DNA of 64,000 bases from an uncultured Cellulomonas sp. (GCF_947494015.1 NZ_CANLTL010000011.1:1-64000), one strand, 5' to 3'; counted from the first letter of the stretch, positions 45,468 to 56,935 are shown. A program made the numbers and translations. The notes: a model not told the origin generated them from the letters alone.

Positions 45468-47330
45468 TCATCGCGTCTGGCTCACCCACGAGGCGTGCAT
45501 CGACGCGTAGGTGCCGCCTGCCGTGACGAGCTCGCCGTGCGAACCGACCTCCACCACCCGACCGGCGTCCACCACGACGACGAGGTCGGACGCCTCGGCG
45601 GTCGACAGCCGGTGCGCGATGGTGACCGTGCTGCGGCCCTCGGTGAGCGAGTCCAGCGCCCGGGCGATGCGCACCTCGGTCGCGGGGTCCACCGCGGAGG
45701 TGGCCTCGTCGAGCACCAGCAGGTCGGCCTCGGCGAGGTAGGCGCGGGCGAGCGCCACGAGCTGGCGCTCGCCCGCTGACAGGGACTCCCCCCGCTGCCC
45801 GACGTCCGTGGTCAGACCCTGCGGCAGCTCGGACAGCCAGTCGGTCAGGCCCAGGGCGTCCAGCGCGGACCGCACCCGGGCCTCGACGACGTCGTCGGCC
45901 GCGTCGACGTCCGCCCCGCGCAGGCCGTAGGCGATGTTGCTCAGCAGCGTCCCGTCGAACAGGAAGCCCTCCTGCGGCACCACGACGACGCGGTCGCGCA
46001 GGCTGGTGGTCTCGATGTCGCGCAGGTCCACGCCGTCGAGCAGGACCCGCCCGCGGGTGGGGTCCATGAACCGCACCAGCAGCTTGGCCATCGTCGTCTT
46101 GCCCGACCCGGTCGCGCCGACGACGGCGACCGTCGCGCCGGCCGGGATGGTGAGGTCGACGTCGGTGAGCACCGGGGGCCCGTCGGGGTAGGCGAACTGG
46201 ACGTCGTGGAGCTCCACGGTCGCCGGCCCGCGGGGGCTGACGACGGCGTCCGGACCGGGGTCGGCCACCTCGACGCGGGTCTCCAGGACGCCGAGCACCC
46301 GGCGCCACCCGGCGACGGCGTTCTGCAGCTCGTTGAGGATCTCGGTGGCCATCTGCACCGGACCGGTGAACAGCTGCACCAGGAACAGGAAGGCGAGCAG
46401 CTGCCCGACCGTGATGCCGCCGTCCACGCCGAGCAGCGTGCCGACGACGACCACCACGGCCAGCACGATGTTGGACACCAGCACGCCGCTGGAGAAGACG
46501 ATCGCGACGAGCTTCTGCGCGCGCACCTGGGCGTCGCGGGTCGCCTGGATGGTCGCGTCGATGCGGCGCTGGACCCGCTCCGAGACGCCGTAGGCGCGGA
46601 TCGTCTCGGCGCCCACGACCGACTCCGAGATGGCGCCGAGCATCGCCCCGACCCGCTCACGGACCGTCGTGTAGGCGGCGTTGACCCGTCGCTGGGCGGG
46701 GCGCAGGACCAGCACCAGCGGGATGAAACAGGCCCACACCACCAGGGTCAGCTGCCAGGAGTAGATCGCCATGAGGATGGTGGCGACCCCGATCTGCAGC
46801 ACGGAGACGAGCAGCATGATGCCGCCCCACTGCACGAACAGGGAGATGGTGTCGACGTCGGACGTCACCCGCGAGACCAGCGAGCCGCGCCGCTCGGTGC
46901 CCTGGGTGAGGACCGACAGGTCGTGGACGTGCCGGAACGCGCGCACGCGCAGCGTCGCCAGGCCCGCCTCGGTCGAGCGGAACAGCCGGATGTTGACCAG
47001 CGCCGAGCAGGTCGCCGCGGCGAGCAGCGCGAACGCGGCCGCGACCACCAGCGTCACGACGCGCTCGACGTCCGGGCCGCCGTCGGCGAGGACGCCGGTG
47101 TCGACGGTCTGCTGCACGGCGATCGGGACGACGACCCGGCCGACCGCGGCGAGCACGGCCAGCACGATCGTCAGCCCCAGGCCCTGGACGATCTCCGGGG
47201 AGACCTGGACGCCGCGGCGCAGGGTCGCCAGCACGCCCAGGTCGCTGGTGCGGCCGATCCGCGACGCCTCCACGGCGTGGCTGCCGGCGGCAGTGCGCGT
47301 GGGCGGTGCGGTGCGGGACGTCGTGGTCAT
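45468..47330 (-). CDS. ABC exporter, fused membrane/ATPase subunit with intact ATP site
   Basis: In 620 residues, six membrane helices (about 30-340) precede an ATPase domain with Walker [10 protein letters not shown] (about 405), signature LSAGERQL, Walker [13 protein letters not shown] and H-loop AHRLST (about 572). The catalytic Glu and His are present. It overlaps the next exporter gene (ATGA-type; starts at 47330, upstream stop 47327), so the two should form a heterodimer that exports a lipid, drug or peptide. Confidence 0.93.
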   Translation of the reverse strand: MTTTSRTAPPTRTAAGSHAVEASRIGRTSDLGVLATLRRGVQVSPEIVQGLGLTIVLAVLAAVGRVVVPIAVQQTVDTGVLADGGPDVERVVTLVVAAAFALLAAATCSALVNIRLFRSTEAGLATLRVRAFRHVHDLSVLTQGTERRGSLVSRVTSDVDTISLFVQWGGIMLLVSVLQIGVATILMAIYSWQLTLVVWACFIPLVLVLRPAQRRVNAAYTTVRERVGAMLGAISESVVGAETIRAYGVSERVQRRIDATIQATRDAQVRAQKLVAIVFSSGVLVSNIVLAVVVVVGTLLGVDGGITVGQLLAFLFLVQLFTGPVQMATEILNELQNAVAGWRRVLGVLETRVEVADPGPDAVVSPRGPATVELHDVQFAYPDGPPVLTDVDLTIPAGATVAVVGATGSGKTTMAKLLVRFMDPTRGRVLLDGVDLRDIETTSLRDRVVVVPQEGFLFDGTLLSNIAYGLRGADVDAADDVVEARVRSALDALGLTDWLSELPQGLTTDVGQRGESLSAGERQLVALARAYLAEADLLVLDEATSAVDPATEVRIARALDSLTEGRSTVTIAHRLSTAEASDLVVVVDAGRVVEVGSHGELVTAGGTYASMHASWVSQTR

Positions 47331-49282
47331 CGGTCCACCTCCGCCCCGGCCGATGCCACCGCGAGGTCCTCGCGGTCGGCGGCCCGGCGCGTGGACTCGC
47401 GCTCGTAGGCGGTCGCGAGGTGCCGGTACCCGGGGTCGCGCGCCAGCAGCTCGGCGTGGGTGCCGCGGTCGACGACGCGCCCGCCGTCGAGGTGGACGAT
47501 CTCGTCGGCCATGGTCACCGACGACATCCGGTAGGCCACCATGACGACGGTCGGCCCGCTGTACCGGGCGTCCGCGCGCGGGTCGCGGGCTCCCTCGGCC
47601 ACGCCCCGGTCGTGCGGACGCGGCCGGTCGGCGGTCCGGTCGCGGCTGCGCAGCCCGGTGAGGATGGCCTGCTCGATGCGGGGGTCGACCGCGGACGTGG
47701 CGTCGTCGAGGACCAGGACGCGGGGCCGGCGCACCAGGGCGCGGGCGATCGCGAGGCGCTGGCGCTGGCCGCCGGAGAGGTTTGCGCCCCGCTCACCGAG
47801 CGGGGAGTCCAGCCCGCCGGGCAGCGCGCGCACGACGTCGTCGACCCGCGCCAGGCGCAGCGCCTGCCACACCGCGTCGTCGTCGGGGGCGTCGGGGTCG
47901 CCGTCGTCGGCGAGGGTGACGTTGGAGCGCACGGTGTCCTCGAAGACGAACGTGGTCTGGCCCACGAGGGCCACCTGGCGGGTGAGGTCCGCCGGGCGGA
48001 CCTCGCGCAGGTCCAGGCCGTCCAGCAGGACCGCGCCGGTGGTGGGGTCCGAGAGCCGGCTGAGCAGGGACACCAGGGTCGTCTTGCCCGCCCCGGTCAC
48101 GCCGACGACGGCCACGGTCCGGCCGGGCCGGATGTCCAGGTCGACGTCGCGGAGCAGCTGCGCGGTGCCGTCCCCGGACGGGACGTCCACGCCGACACCG
48201 CGCATCTCGATGCGGGCGCCACCGCCGGCCGCGGGCAGAGGCCGGGTGCCGGGGGTCAGCGCCCCGCCGGAGTCCAGCACGCGCGCGATCCGGTCGAAGC
48301 CGACCAGCGAGCGGGGCAGCTCTCCCAGCACCCAGCCGAACGCGCGGACGGGGACGGCGAGCAGCGTGAGCAGGTACGCCGCGGAGACGACGTCGCCGGT
48401 CTCGACCGCACCGGACCGCATCCGCAGCGTGCCGACGCCCAGCACGAGCAGGGTGCCGATGTTGGGCAGCAGGTCGATCACGGGGTCGAAGATCGCCCGG
48501 ACGATGCCGACCCGGACGTTCGCCTCGCGCAGCTCGGAGGTGCGTCCGGCGAAGCGCTCCTCCTCGCGGTCCTCGGTGCCCAGAGACTTGACCAGCACCG
48601 CCGCCTCGAAGCTCTCGTGGGCGATGTCGGCGACCGACGCGCGCAGGCCCTGGGCGCGCATGATGGCCGGTGACATGCGCCGCTGGAACACCAGGTTCGC
48701 CAGCACGGCGAACGGCAGCACGGTCAGCGCGGCGAGGGCGAGCCAGGCGTCGGTGGTCAGCAGCGCGACGGCGGCCACGGCGATCATCACCACGACCCCG
48801 AGCGCGAACGGCAGCGGGTTGAACACCCCGGTGGCGGCCTCGACGTCCGAGCTCGCGTTGGACAGCAGCTGCCCGGTGGGGTGGCGGCGGTGCCAGGACA
48901 TCGGCAGCCGCAGGTACTGGCGGGTGACCCCGGTGCGGTGCCGCTTCTGCAGGTCCGCGTAGCCGATCCCGGCGAAGATGCGGCGCAGCGCGACCGTCAC
49001 GCCGAGCGTGACGGCGACCCCGGCGAGCGCCAGCCCGCCGAGCCAGACGTGGTCACGGGCGACCCCGTCGCCCTCGAGCGCGGGGACGACGACCCGGTCG
49101 GTGACCGCGCCGAGCACCTGGCTGACCGCGACGGTCGTCGCGCCGAACAGGGCCGAGATCCCGATCGCGGCGGTGTAGGTGCGCGGCTCCGCGCGGATCC
49201 CGCGGCCCATGAGCTGCAGGGAGCGGCGCGTCACCGAGCCGTCGAGCGCGTGCTGGGGTCGGCTGGACGGGCGCGCGGGCAC
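47327..49282 (-). CDS. ABC exporter, fused membrane/ATPase subunit with degenerate ATP site
   Basis: The protein has 651 residues from GTG 49282 (AGGAG 5 nt upstream). Six membrane helices are followed by an ATPase with Walker A GVTGAGKTT (about 393) and signature LSGGQRQR. Walker B reads LVLDDATSAVD, with Asp for the catalytic Glu, and the H-loop reads VAYRMSS, with Tyr for His. About 30 Arg/Asp-rich residues are inserted between D-loop and H-loop. This asymmetry is typical of heterodimeric exporters such as TM287/288. Confidence 0.92.
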   Translation of the reverse strand: MPARPSSRPQHALDGSVTRRSLQLMGRGIRAEPRTYTAAIGISALFGATTVAVSQVLGAVTDRVVVPALEGDGVARDHVWLGGLALAGVAVTLGVTVALRRIFAGIGYADLQKRHRTGVTRQYLRLPMSWHRRHPTGQLLSNASSDVEAATGVFNPLPFALGVVVMIAVAAVALLTTDAWLALAALTVLPFAVLANLVFQRRMSPAIMRAQGLRASVADIAHESFEAAVLVKSLGTEDREEERFAGRTSELREANVRVGIVRAIFDPVIDLLPNIGTLLVLGVGTLRMRSGAVETGDVVSAAYLLTLLAVPVRAFGWVLGELPRSLVGFDRIARVLDSGGALTPGTRPLPAAGGGARIEMRGVGVDVPSGDGTAQLLRDVDLDIRPGRTVAVVGVTGAGKTTLVSLLSRLSDPTTGAVLLDGLDLREVRPADLTRQVALVGQTTFVFEDTVRSNVTLADDGDPDAPDDDAVWQALRLARVDDVVRALPGGLDSPLGERGANLSGGQRQRLAIARALVRRPRVLVLDDATSAVDPRIEQAILTGLRSRDRTADRPRPHDRGVAEGARDPRADARYSGPTVVMVAYRMSSVTMADEIVHLDGGRVVDRGTHAELLARDPGYRHLATAYERESTRRAADREDLAVASAGAEVDR

Positions 49283-49363
49283 ATCGCTCCTAGACGAGAG
49301 GGGGGCGGGAAGGCTCCCATGGTCGCACGCGACACCGACACGGGCCCCGTGGGACCATGCGTC

Positions 49364-50011
49364 ATGCCCTGGCACCCCCTCGAGCGAGCGGCCCTCGCCC
49401 ACGCCCTCCGGGAGGCCGGACCCGATGCGCCCACGCTGTGCGAGGGCTGGGCAGCCCGCCACCTGGCCGCGCACGTCGTGCTGCGCGAGACCGCCCCGCT
49501 CGCCGCCGCCGGCGTCGCCGTGCGACCGCTGGGCCGCTACACCGAGCGCAGGATCGCCGAGCGCGCCGCGCTCGCCGACGAGCCGGGCGGGTGGGACGAG
49601 CTGGTCGGGCAGGTCGAGCAGGGGCCGGGGCGGCTCAGCCCGATGTCGTGGATGGGGGACGCCGCCAACCTGCTCGAGTTCTTCATCCACACCGAGGACG
49701 TGCGCCGCGGCGCCGGACCGGTCCCCGCGCAGACGCTGGCCCCCGAGCACACCCAGGCGATCTGGGACCGCCTGGCCCGCCAGGCGCGGCTGCTGTACCG
49801 CCGTGCCGGGGTGGGCGTGGTGCTGGTCGTCCCCGGGGGGCCGCGCCGTGGCGTGCGGCGGCCGCCGTCGGGCGCCGGGACGGTGGTGCTGCGCGGGGAG
49901 GTGGGCGAGCTGGCGCTGCACGCGTTCGGCCGGGAGAGCGCGGCCCGGGTGGACGTGCTGGGCCACCCGGACGACGTCGAGCGCCTGCAGGAGTCCCCCA
50001 CCGGCATCTGA
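49364..50011 (+). CDS. TIGR03085-like metal-binding / DinB-MDMPI-fold protein
   Basis: The protein has 215 residues from ATG 49364. The opening ERAALAHALREAGPDAPTLCEGW, HLAAHVVLRE and later EFFIHTEDVRR match the actinobacterial TIGR03085 proteins related to mycothiol-dependent maleylpyruvate isomerases; the conserved His residues would bind a metal. The reaction is unknown. GACCAT 5 nt upstream and no ribosome site suggest a leaderless mRNA. Confidence 0.8.
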   Translation: MPWHPLERAALAHALREAGPDAPTLCEGWAARHLAAHVVLRETAPLAAAGVAVRPLGRYTERRIAERAALADEPGGWDELVGQVEQGPGRLSPMSWMGDAANLLEFFIHTEDVRRGAGPVPAQTLAPEHTQAIWDRLARQARLLYRRAGVGVVLVVPGGPRRGVRRPPSGAGTVVLRGEVGELALHAFGRESAARVDVLGHPDDVERLQESPTGI

Positions 50012-50053
50012 GGACGCCGCGCCGCGCGGGCCGTCCGAGCAGGGCCGCCCGGC

Positions 50054-50824
<771 letters not shown>

Positions 50825-50827
50825 GGC

Positions 50828-51721
50828 TCAGCCCTCCCCGTCCGACGCGCCCGAGGCGTCCGGCGCCGGCGCGCCGGACGCCGGGGCGCTGGTGGCCAGG
50901 ATGTCCACGACGAGGACGAGGGTGTCCTCCTCGCCGCCGACCGCCGCGCCGCCGTCCGGGGGGATGACCAGCATGACCCGGCTGCCGGCGGTCTGCTCGA
51001 GCAGCCCCTCGGCGAGGCCGGGCAGGACCCCGGCGCCCAGGTCGAACGACTCGGGGCCACCCTGGTCCCAGCTCGAGTCGTACAGCGACCCGTCGGACCA
51101 GCGGATGCCGGTGTACTGGACGGTCACGGTCGAGCCCTCGACGACCTGGTCGCCGTCGCCGCGCAGCAGCGCCTGGACCACGAGCGAGCGCGGCGCCTCG
51201 CCCTCGGGGGTGGCGATGACGGGCTCACCGTCGTCGGCGACGGTGACGGGGGGAAGCCCCTCGCGCGGCTCGACCGGCTCACCCCACGCCTGCGTGGGCC
51301 GGACGTCGACGACCATGACGGATGCGAAGCTCGCGGTGTCGGAGGTGGCGGGCAGCAGCAGGAGCAGCCGGGTGCCCACCGTCTGGCCGGCGAGCGCCTC
51401 GTACAGGTCGGCGCTGAGCACCTCGGGGCTGAGGGTGAACGGCTTGGGCACCGTGGAGTAGGTCTCCTCGACGAGGGAGCCGTCGTCGGCACGCTGGAGC
51501 CGGTAGTCGAGCAGCACGGGCCCGCCGTCCTGCAGCTGCGGGCCGCTGCCCTCCCAGACCACCTCCGACGTCGCCTCGGCGACGGCCAGCGGCGGGGTGA
51601 ACTCCAGCTCCGGCTCCTGCCCCGTGCCGCCGCTGACGGCGACCTGCGGCTGCTCGGCGGCGGTCGAGGTGCACCCGCCCAGCAGGGCAGCCGCGAGGAC
51701 CGCGACCAGCACTCGTCGCAC
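50828..51721 (-). CDS. FKBP-type peptidyl-prolyl isomerase lipoprotein
   Basis: The protein has 297 residues from GTG 51721 (AAAGG 6 nt upstream). The signal ends LLGGC17, so the protein is a lipoprotein outside the membrane. Two FKBP-like halves are visible; the second has VTVQYTGIRWSDGSLYDSSWD, GLAEGLLEQTAGSRVMLVIP and a typical end (LVLVVDIL). The first half (about 70-150) is more diverged. It should assist folding of exported proteins. The C-terminal tail is Ala/Gly/Asp-rich. Confidence 0.92.
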   Translation of the reverse strand: MRRVLVAVLAAALLGGCTSTAAEQPQVAVSGGTGQEPELEFTPPLAVAEATSEVVWEGSGPQLQDGGPVLLDYRLQRADDGSLVEETYSTVPKPFTLSPEVLSADLYEALAGQTVGTRLLLLLPATSDTASFASVMVVDVRPTQAWGEPVEPREGLPPVTVADDGEPVIATPEGEAPRSLVVQALLRGDGDQVVEGSTVTVQYTGIRWSDGSLYDSSWDQGGPESFDLGAGVLPGLAEGLLEQTAGSRVMLVIPPDGGAAVGGEEDTLVLVVDILATSAPASGAPAPDASGASDGEG

Positions 51722-51758
51722 GTCGAGCCTTTCGTTCGTCAGCCGGGGACCGGCGGCC

Positions 51759-51764
51759 ACTCTA
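51759..51764 (-). promoter_or_regulatory. -10 hexamer TAGAGT
   Basis: On the minus strand TAGAGT lies 37 bases before the GTG of the FKBP lipoprotein gene, leaving a short leader. Confidence 0.4.
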
Positions 51765-51827
51765 CGGTGCCCTGCGCGAGCGTCCGGACGGGGCCGGGCG
51801 GGTGCCCTGCCTCGCCCGGACGGGCGG

Positions 51828-53189
51828 TCACATCGACTCGATCAGCCGCTCGACCCGCTCGTCGACGCTGCGGAACGGGTCCTTGCACAGCACGGTCCGC
51901 TGGGCCTGGTCGTTGAGCTTCAGGTGCACCCAGTCGACCGTGTAGTCACGGCGGGCCTCCTGCGCCCGGCGGACGAAGTCCCCGCGCAGCTTGGCCCGGG
52001 TGGTCTGCGGCGGGACGGCGGTGGCTTCGAACACCTCCAGGTCCGTGGTGACCCGCTCCACCATGCCGCGGGCCGCGAGCATGTTGTACAGGCCCTCGGT
52101 GCGGGAGATGTCGTGGTAGGCCAGGTCGAGGCGGGCGATCCGGGCGTCCGACAGCGGCAGGTCGTGCTTGTCCATGTACCGCTGCAGGATCTTCCACTTG
52201 ATCACCCAGTCGAGCTCGCGGTCGACGAGCCCGAGATCACCCGTGCGCAGCGCGCGCAGCCCCCGCTCCCACAGGTCCACCACCTGCTTCACCTCGGGTG
52301 CGGGGTCCATGTCGGCCGCCACGAACTCCTTGACCCGTGCCAGGTACTCCTCCTGCAGGTCCACGGCCGTCGCGGTCCGGCCGTTGGCGAGCTGGACCGG
52401 CGCCATCCCGGTCATGTCGTGGCTGATCTCGCGGATCGAGCGGATCGGGTTCTCCAGCGCGAGGTCGCGCAGCTGGACGCCGGCCTCGACCATCCGCAGG
52501 ATGAGGTCGGTCGAGCCGACCTTGAGCATCGTCGTGGTCTCCGACATCGAGGAGTCGCCGACGATGACGTGCAGGCGCCGGTAGTGCTCGGCGTCCGCGT
52601 GCGGCTCGTCACGCGTGTTGATGATGGGGCGCGACCGGGTGGTGGCGCTGGAGACGGCCTCCCAGATGTGGTCGGCACGCTGGGACAGGCAGTACCGGGT
52701 GCCCCGCGGGGTGGTCAGCACCTTGCCGGCGCCGGTGAGAACCTGACGGGTGAGCAGGAACGGGACCAGGACGTCCGAGAGCCGGCCGAAGTCGCCCTGC
52801 CGACGCACGAGGTAGTTCTCGTGGCAGCCGTAGGAGTTGCCCGCGGAGTCGGTGTTGTTCTTGAACAGGTGGATCCGCCCGGACAGGCCCTCGTGCACCA
52901 GGCGCTGCTGGGCGTCGGCCACCAGGCCCTCGAGGATCCGCTCCCCGCCCCGGTCGTGGGCCACGAGCTGGCGGACGTCGTCGCACTCGGCGGTCGCGTA
53001 CTCGGGGTGCGAGCCGACGTCCAGGTACAGCCGGGACCCGTTGCGCAGGAACACGTTGGACGACCGTCCCCAGGCGACCACCTTGCGGAACAGGTAGCGG
53101 GCCACCTCGTCCGCGGACAGGCCGCGCCCGTCGTCCGCGGCGCAGGTGACGCCGTACTCGGTCTCGAGGCCGAAGATCCGCCGGTCCAT
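51828..53189 (-). CDS. pafA: Pup-protein ligase
   Basis: The protein has 453 residues, with a strong ribosome site (AAGGAGGA) before ATG 53189. The glutamine-synthetase-like opening [55 protein letters not shown] and [19 protein letters not shown] are diagnostic. It links the C-terminal Glu of Pup to target lysines, marking proteins for the proteasome. It follows prcA by 12 nt in the same operon. Confidence 0.97.
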   Translation of the reverse strand: MDRRIFGLETEYGVTCAADDGRGLSADEVARYLFRKVVAWGRSSNVFLRNGSRLYLDVGSHPEYATAECDDVRQLVAHDRGGERILEGLVADAQQRLVHEGLSGRIHLFKNNTDSAGNSYGCHENYLVRRQGDFGRLSDVLVPFLLTRQVLTGAGKVLTTPRGTRYCLSQRADHIWEAVSSATTRSRPIINTRDEPHADAEHYRRLHVIVGDSSMSETTTMLKVGSTDLILRMVEAGVQLRDLALENPIRSIREISHDMTGMAPVQLANGRTATAVDLQEEYLARVKEFVAADMDPAPEVKQVVDLWERGLRALRTGDLGLVDRELDWVIKWKILQRYMDKHDLPLSDARIARLDLAYHDISRTEGLYNMLAARGMVERVTTDLEVFEATAVPPQTTRAKLRGDFVRRAQEARRDYTVDWVHLKLNDQAQRTVLCKDPFRSVDERVERLIESM

Positions 53190-53201
53190 GGACTGTCCTC
53201 C

Positions 53202-53897
53202 TTATCCGCCGGCCAGCAGGTCCTCGAGCAGCGCCCCGGTCAGACGGCGGAACGCGCGGCGCGGACGCGTGCGGTCCAGCACGGCGACCTCCAGCTGGGC
53301 CGCCGGGATGACCCGTGTCTCGCCCTCAGCCTGCGCCCCGAGGGTGCGGACCGCCAGCCCCAGCACCTGCGGCAGCGTCATGCCCGCGGACCACTCGGCG
53401 GCGACCCGGGTGCCCAGGTCCTCGGCCTGCCCGCCCATGACGACCCAGCCGTGCTCGTCGGTCACCGAGCCGTCGTAGGACAGCCGGTAGATCTGGTCAC
53501 CGCCGGGGTCCGGGCCCACCTCGGCGACCACGAGCTCGACCTCGAGCGGCTTGGACTCGGTGGTGAAGACGGTGCCCAGCGTCTGGGCGTAGGCATTGGC
53601 GAGGCCGCGGGCGTTGACGTCGCCGCGGTCGTAGGAGTAGCCGCGCAGGTCCGCGTACCGCACGCCGGCCACCCGCAGGTTCTCGAACTCGTTGTACTTG
53701 CCGACCGCCGCGAACGCGATCCGGTCGTAGATCTCCGACACCTTGTGCAGCGCGCGGGACGGGTTCTCGGTCGCGAACGCGATGCCGTCGTCGTAGGCGA
53801 GGACGACGACGGACCGGCCGCGCGCGATGCCCTTGCGGGCGTAGTCGGCCCGGTCCTTCATGAGCTGCTCGGGCGAGACGTAGAACGGCATGCTCAT
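53202..53897 (-). CDS. prcA: 20S proteasome alpha subunit
   Basis: The protein has 231 residues from ATG 53897, overlapping the prcB stop (ATGA). [27 protein letters not shown] and [32 protein letters not shown] match bacterial alpha subunits. It forms the gated outer rings of the core particle. Confidence 0.97.
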   Translation of the reverse strand: MSMPFYVSPEQLMKDRADYARKGIARGRSVVVLAYDDGIAFATENPSRALHKVSEIYDRIAFAAVGKYNEFENLRVAGVRYADLRGYSYDRGDVNARGLANAYAQTLGTVFTTESKPLEVELVVAEVGPDPGGDQIYRLSYDGSVTDEHGWVVMGGQAEDLGTRVAAEWSAGMTLPQVLGLAVRTLGAQAEGETRVIPAAQLEVAVLDRTRPRRAFRRLTGALLEDLLAGG

Positions 53898-54751
53898 CGC
53901 AGTCCCCCGTCCGGCCGGCGGCGCGACGCGCCCTCGCGGTCGTGCTCGGCGCGGCGGCGCTCCAGGACGGCGTCGACCACCTCCGCGAGCGTGCTCTCGG
54001 CCACCCGCAGGTAGCCGGCGGCGGTCACGCTGGCGACCACGGGCCAGATCCCGCGGACGGTGTCCGGCCCGCCGGTCGCGGAGTCGTCGTCGGCGGCGTC
54101 GACCAGCGCCTCCACCGCGACCCGGACCGCGCCGTCGGAGTCCAGGTCGGGCTGCCACAGCTTCTTCAGCGAGCCGCGGGCGAACACGGACCCCGAGCCG
54201 ACGCTGTGGTGGGCGTGCTCCTCGTACCGGCCGCCGGTCACGTCGTAGGAGAAGATCCGTCCGGTGCCGCGGTCCAGGTCGTAGCCGGCGAACAACGGGA
54301 CGACCGCCAGCCCCTGCATGGCCAGGCCCAGGTTCGAGCGGATCATCGTCGCGAGCCGGTTCGCCTTGCCGTCCAGCGACAGCAGGGTGCCCTCGATCTT
54401 CTCGTAGTGCTCCAGCTCGAGCTGGAACAGCCGCACCATCTCCAGGGCCAGGCCGGCGGACCCGGCGATCCCGACGGCGGAGAACTCGTCGGCGGGGAAC
54501 ACCTTCTCGATCTCCCGGCTCGCGATGGTGGGGCCCATCGTGGCGCGCCGGTCCCCGGCGAGCACCACCCCGCCGTCGAAGGTCAGGGCGACGATCGTGG
54601 TCGCGTGCGGCGCCCCGGGGACCGCACCGGCGGGCAGCGGCCGGTTGCCCGGCAGCAGCTCGGGCGCGTGGCCCGCGAGGAAGTCGACGAAGGACGCGGA
54701 GCCGGGTGCCGTGAAGGCGCGCGGCAGCCGCCCGTACGGGTCGGTGGTCAT
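53894..54751 (-). CDS. prcB: 20S proteasome beta subunit
   Basis: The protein has 285 residues. A 50-residue propeptide ([18 protein letters not shown]) ends before catalytic T51 in [11 protein letters not shown], the N-terminal Thr after self-cleavage. Further motifs are [12 protein letters not shown] and [24 protein letters not shown]. It supplies the peptidase sites of the core particle. The start lies 6 nt after pup. Confidence 0.97.
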   Translation of the reverse strand: MTTDPYGRLPRAFTAPGSASFVDFLAGHAPELLPGNRPLPAGAVPGAPHATTIVALTFDGGVVLAGDRRATMGPTIASREIEKVFPADEFSAVGIAGSAGLALEMVRLFQLELEHYEKIEGTLLSLDGKANRLATMIRSNLGLAMQGLAVVPLFAGYDLDRGTGRIFSYDVTGGRYEEHAHHSVGSGSVFARGSLKKLWQPDLDSDGAVRVAVEALVDAADDDSATGGPDTVRGIWPVVASVTAAGYLRVAESTLAEVVDAVLERRRAEHDREGASRRRPDGGLR

Positions 54752-54757
54752 GGGCGC

Positions 54758-54949
54758 CTACTGGCCGCCCTTCTGCACGAACCCGCGCACGAACTGCTCG
54801 GCGTTGGACTCCAGCACCTCGTCGATCTCCTCCAGGAGGGCGTCGACGTCGGAGTCCTGGGCCTGGGCGGCGGGGGCAGGCGGCGTGGCCGGCTCGGCCT
54901 CGTCCTCGCCGTCCCGACGCTGGGGCCTGACGTGTTCCTGACCAGCCAT
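54758..54949 (-). CDS. pup: Prokaryotic ubiquitin-like protein Pup
   Basis: The protein has 63 residues: a disordered N-terminus, a helical C-terminal half ([26 protein letters not shown]) and a final GGQ. The C-terminal Gln must be deamidated by Dop before ligation. The ribosome site is GGAGGT. First gene of pup-prcB-prcA-pafA. Confidence 0.97.
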   Translation of the reverse strand: MAGQEHVRPQRRDGEDEAEPATPPAPAAQAQDSDVDALLEEIDEVLESNAEQFVRGFVQKGGQ

Positions 54950-54985
54950 GGTGACCTCCGCGGATGGGTGGTGCCTGCTGCGCCC

Positions 54986-54991
54986 ACCCTA
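54986..54991 (-). promoter_or_regulatory. -10 hexamer TAGGGT of the pup operon
   Basis: On the minus strand TAGGGT lies 36 bases before the pup ATG. Confidence 0.5.
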
Positions 54992-55028
54992 TGTCAGCCC
55001 ACCCGCACGGGGCGTCGCGGTCCGCCGG

Positions 55029-56807
55029 TCACCCCCCGGCCAGCGCCCGGAGCAGCGTCCCGGCGTCCGGCGACGCCTCGAGCAGCGGACCGACGTGTGC
55101 GCGGGTTCCCCGCAACGGGTCGCGCATGGGCACGCGCTGGAGCGTCGGCGTCCCGGCGACGTCGAAGATGACCGAGTCCCAGCTCGCGGCGCAGATCTCG
55201 TCGGCGTACCGGGCGAGGGCCTCCCCACGGAAGTAGGCGCGGGTGTCGGTGGGCGGGTGCACGGTGGCCCGCTCCACGGCCGCCGGGTCCACGAGGCGCT
55301 CCACCGCACCGGCCTCCAGCAGCCGGTGGTAGAGCCCGCGCTCGGGGCGCACGTCCGACCACTGCAGGTCGACCGCCGCCAGGCGGGGATGGTCCCAGGG
55401 CAGGTGGTCGCGACGGCGCAGCCCCTCCAGCAGCCGCAGCTTCGCGAGCCACTCGACCTCACGGGCGCAGGACGCCGGCTCGGTCGCGAGCCGGTCGAGC
55501 AGCGAGCCCCACCGTGCGAGCACGTCGGGCGTCTGGGGATCCTGCTCGGCTGCGCCGCGGGCCGCCATCGCCCGGCGCACCGCGGCCAGGTAGGCCCCCT
55601 GGATCTCCAGCGCCGTCAGCCGGCGGCCGTCGGCGAGCTCGAGTCGCGCGGTCAGGGCCAGGTCCCGGCTGACCGTGTGCACCGCCCCCACGGGGTCGCG
55701 CAGCACGAGCCCGTCGATGGTCCGCAGGGCGGCCGCGACCTCGCCGTCGGCCGCCGCGTCGCCCGCCACGCCGTCGACGTCGGCGCCCGATCTGTCGCCG
55801 CGGTCGTGGCGCGCGGCCTGCTCCAGGAGCCACAGCACGGCCGACGTGGTGCCGAGCTTGAGGTAGGTGGCGACCTCGAGCAGGTTCGCGTCGCCGATGA
55901 TGACGTGCAGACGGCGCCACAGCTGCGGATCGGCGTGCGGCTCGTCGCGCGTGTTGACGATGGGCCGTCGCAGCGTCGTCTCCAGGCCGATCTCGGCCTC
56001 GATGTAGTCGGCGCGCTGGCTCAGCTGGAAACCGGGCTGCTCGCCGCGGGCGCCGAGCCCCACCCGGCCCGCGCCGGTGAACACCTGCCGGGTGACCAGG
56101 AACGGCACCAGTCGGCGGGCGAGGTCGGTGAACGGGACCGCGCGGGCGACCAGGTAGTTCTCGTGCGTGCCGTAGGACGCGCCCTTGCCGTCCACGTTGT
56201 TCTTGTACAGCGCGACGTCGGGCAGCGCCGGGTTGGCCGCGAGCGCCCGCACCGACGCGAGCATGACGAGCTCGCCGGCCCGGTCCCAGCGGACCGCGTC
56301 GAGCGGCCCGGTGACCTCCGGCGAGGAGTACTCGGGGTGGGCGTGGTCGACGTACAGGCGCGCACCGTTGGTGAGGATCACGTTGGCGGCGCTCGGGTCG
56401 TCGTACTGCTCGGCGGTCGGCCGCGCGAGCTCCTCGAGCCGGTCGGGGCTGTCCGCGTCGCCGTCGAGACCGGCCGGGGCGCCGCCCTGGCCGGTGGGGG
56501 CGTCGTCCTGGCCGGTGAGGGCGCCGTCGTCGTCGGCGCCCGACGCGCTGACCGGGGGCGCGGCGTGCGCCGGGTCGTCGGTGAGCATGGACGGGTGAGC
56601 GGCGGCCCGCAGCACGTGGAAGCCGCGGGCGTCGTGCAGGGGGTCCTCGTCGTCGTAGTCCCACCGGGCCCGTGCCCGCGAACCCACCCGCGCCGGCACG
56701 TGCGCCGCCACCACGTAGCTGGACAGCAGCATCGGGTTCGCCATCGGCCGACCGGGCTCGAGGACCCCGTACTCCGTCTCGATCCCCATCACGCGGCGCA
56801 CGGTCAC
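55029..56807 (-). CDS. dop: Pup deamidase / depupylase
   Basis: The protein has 592 residues from GTG 56807. RRVMGIETEYGV, ARLYVDHAHPEYSSPE, KNNVDGKGASYGTHENYL and [19 protein letters not shown] mark Dop. It deamidates Pup and strips Pup from conjugates. It is longer than the usual about 500 residues because of a Gly/Asp/Gln-rich insert near residues 82-115 (TGQDDAPTGQGGAPAG) and a variable Asp-rich loop near 340-360. Confidence 0.96.
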   Translation of the reverse strand: MTVRRVMGIETEYGVLEPGRPMANPMLLSSYVVAAHVPARVGSRARARWDYDDEDPLHDARGFHVLRAAAHPSMLTDDPAHAAPPVSASGADDDGALTGQDDAPTGQGGAPAGLDGDADSPDRLEELARPTAEQYDDPSAANVILTNGARLYVDHAHPEYSSPEVTGPLDAVRWDRAGELVMLASVRALAANPALPDVALYKNNVDGKGASYGTHENYLVARAVPFTDLARRLVPFLVTRQVFTGAGRVGLGARGEQPGFQLSQRADYIEAEIGLETTLRRPIVNTRDEPHADPQLWRRLHVIIGDANLLEVATYLKLGTTSAVLWLLEQAARHDRGDRSGADVDGVAGDAAADGEVAAALRTIDGLVLRDPVGAVHTVSRDLALTARLELADGRRLTALEIQGAYLAAVRRAMAARGAAEQDPQTPDVLARWGSLLDRLATEPASCAREVEWLAKLRLLEGLRRRDHLPWDHPRLAAVDLQWSDVRPERGLYHRLLEAGAVERLVDPAAVERATVHPPTDTRAYFRGEALARYADEICAASWDSVIFDVAGTPTLQRVPMRDPLRGTRAHVGPLLEASPDAGTLLRALAGG

Positions 56808-56813
56808 CCGGTC

Positions 56814-56819
56814 AGCCTA
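56814..56819 (-). promoter_or_regulatory. -10 hexamer TAGGCT, leaderless arrangement
   Basis: On the minus strand TAGGCT, 6 nt, then the dop GTG at 56807. Confidence 0.55.
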
Positions 56820-56935
56820 GTCAGCGCCGACCCGACGAACCGCCGCCAGGCCGACCGCCGCCCAGGTCGACCGCCGGCCGGTCGACCGCCGGCGGGTGCT
56901 GCCCCCGCGGCGACCGGTCGGCGGGTGGACGGACG

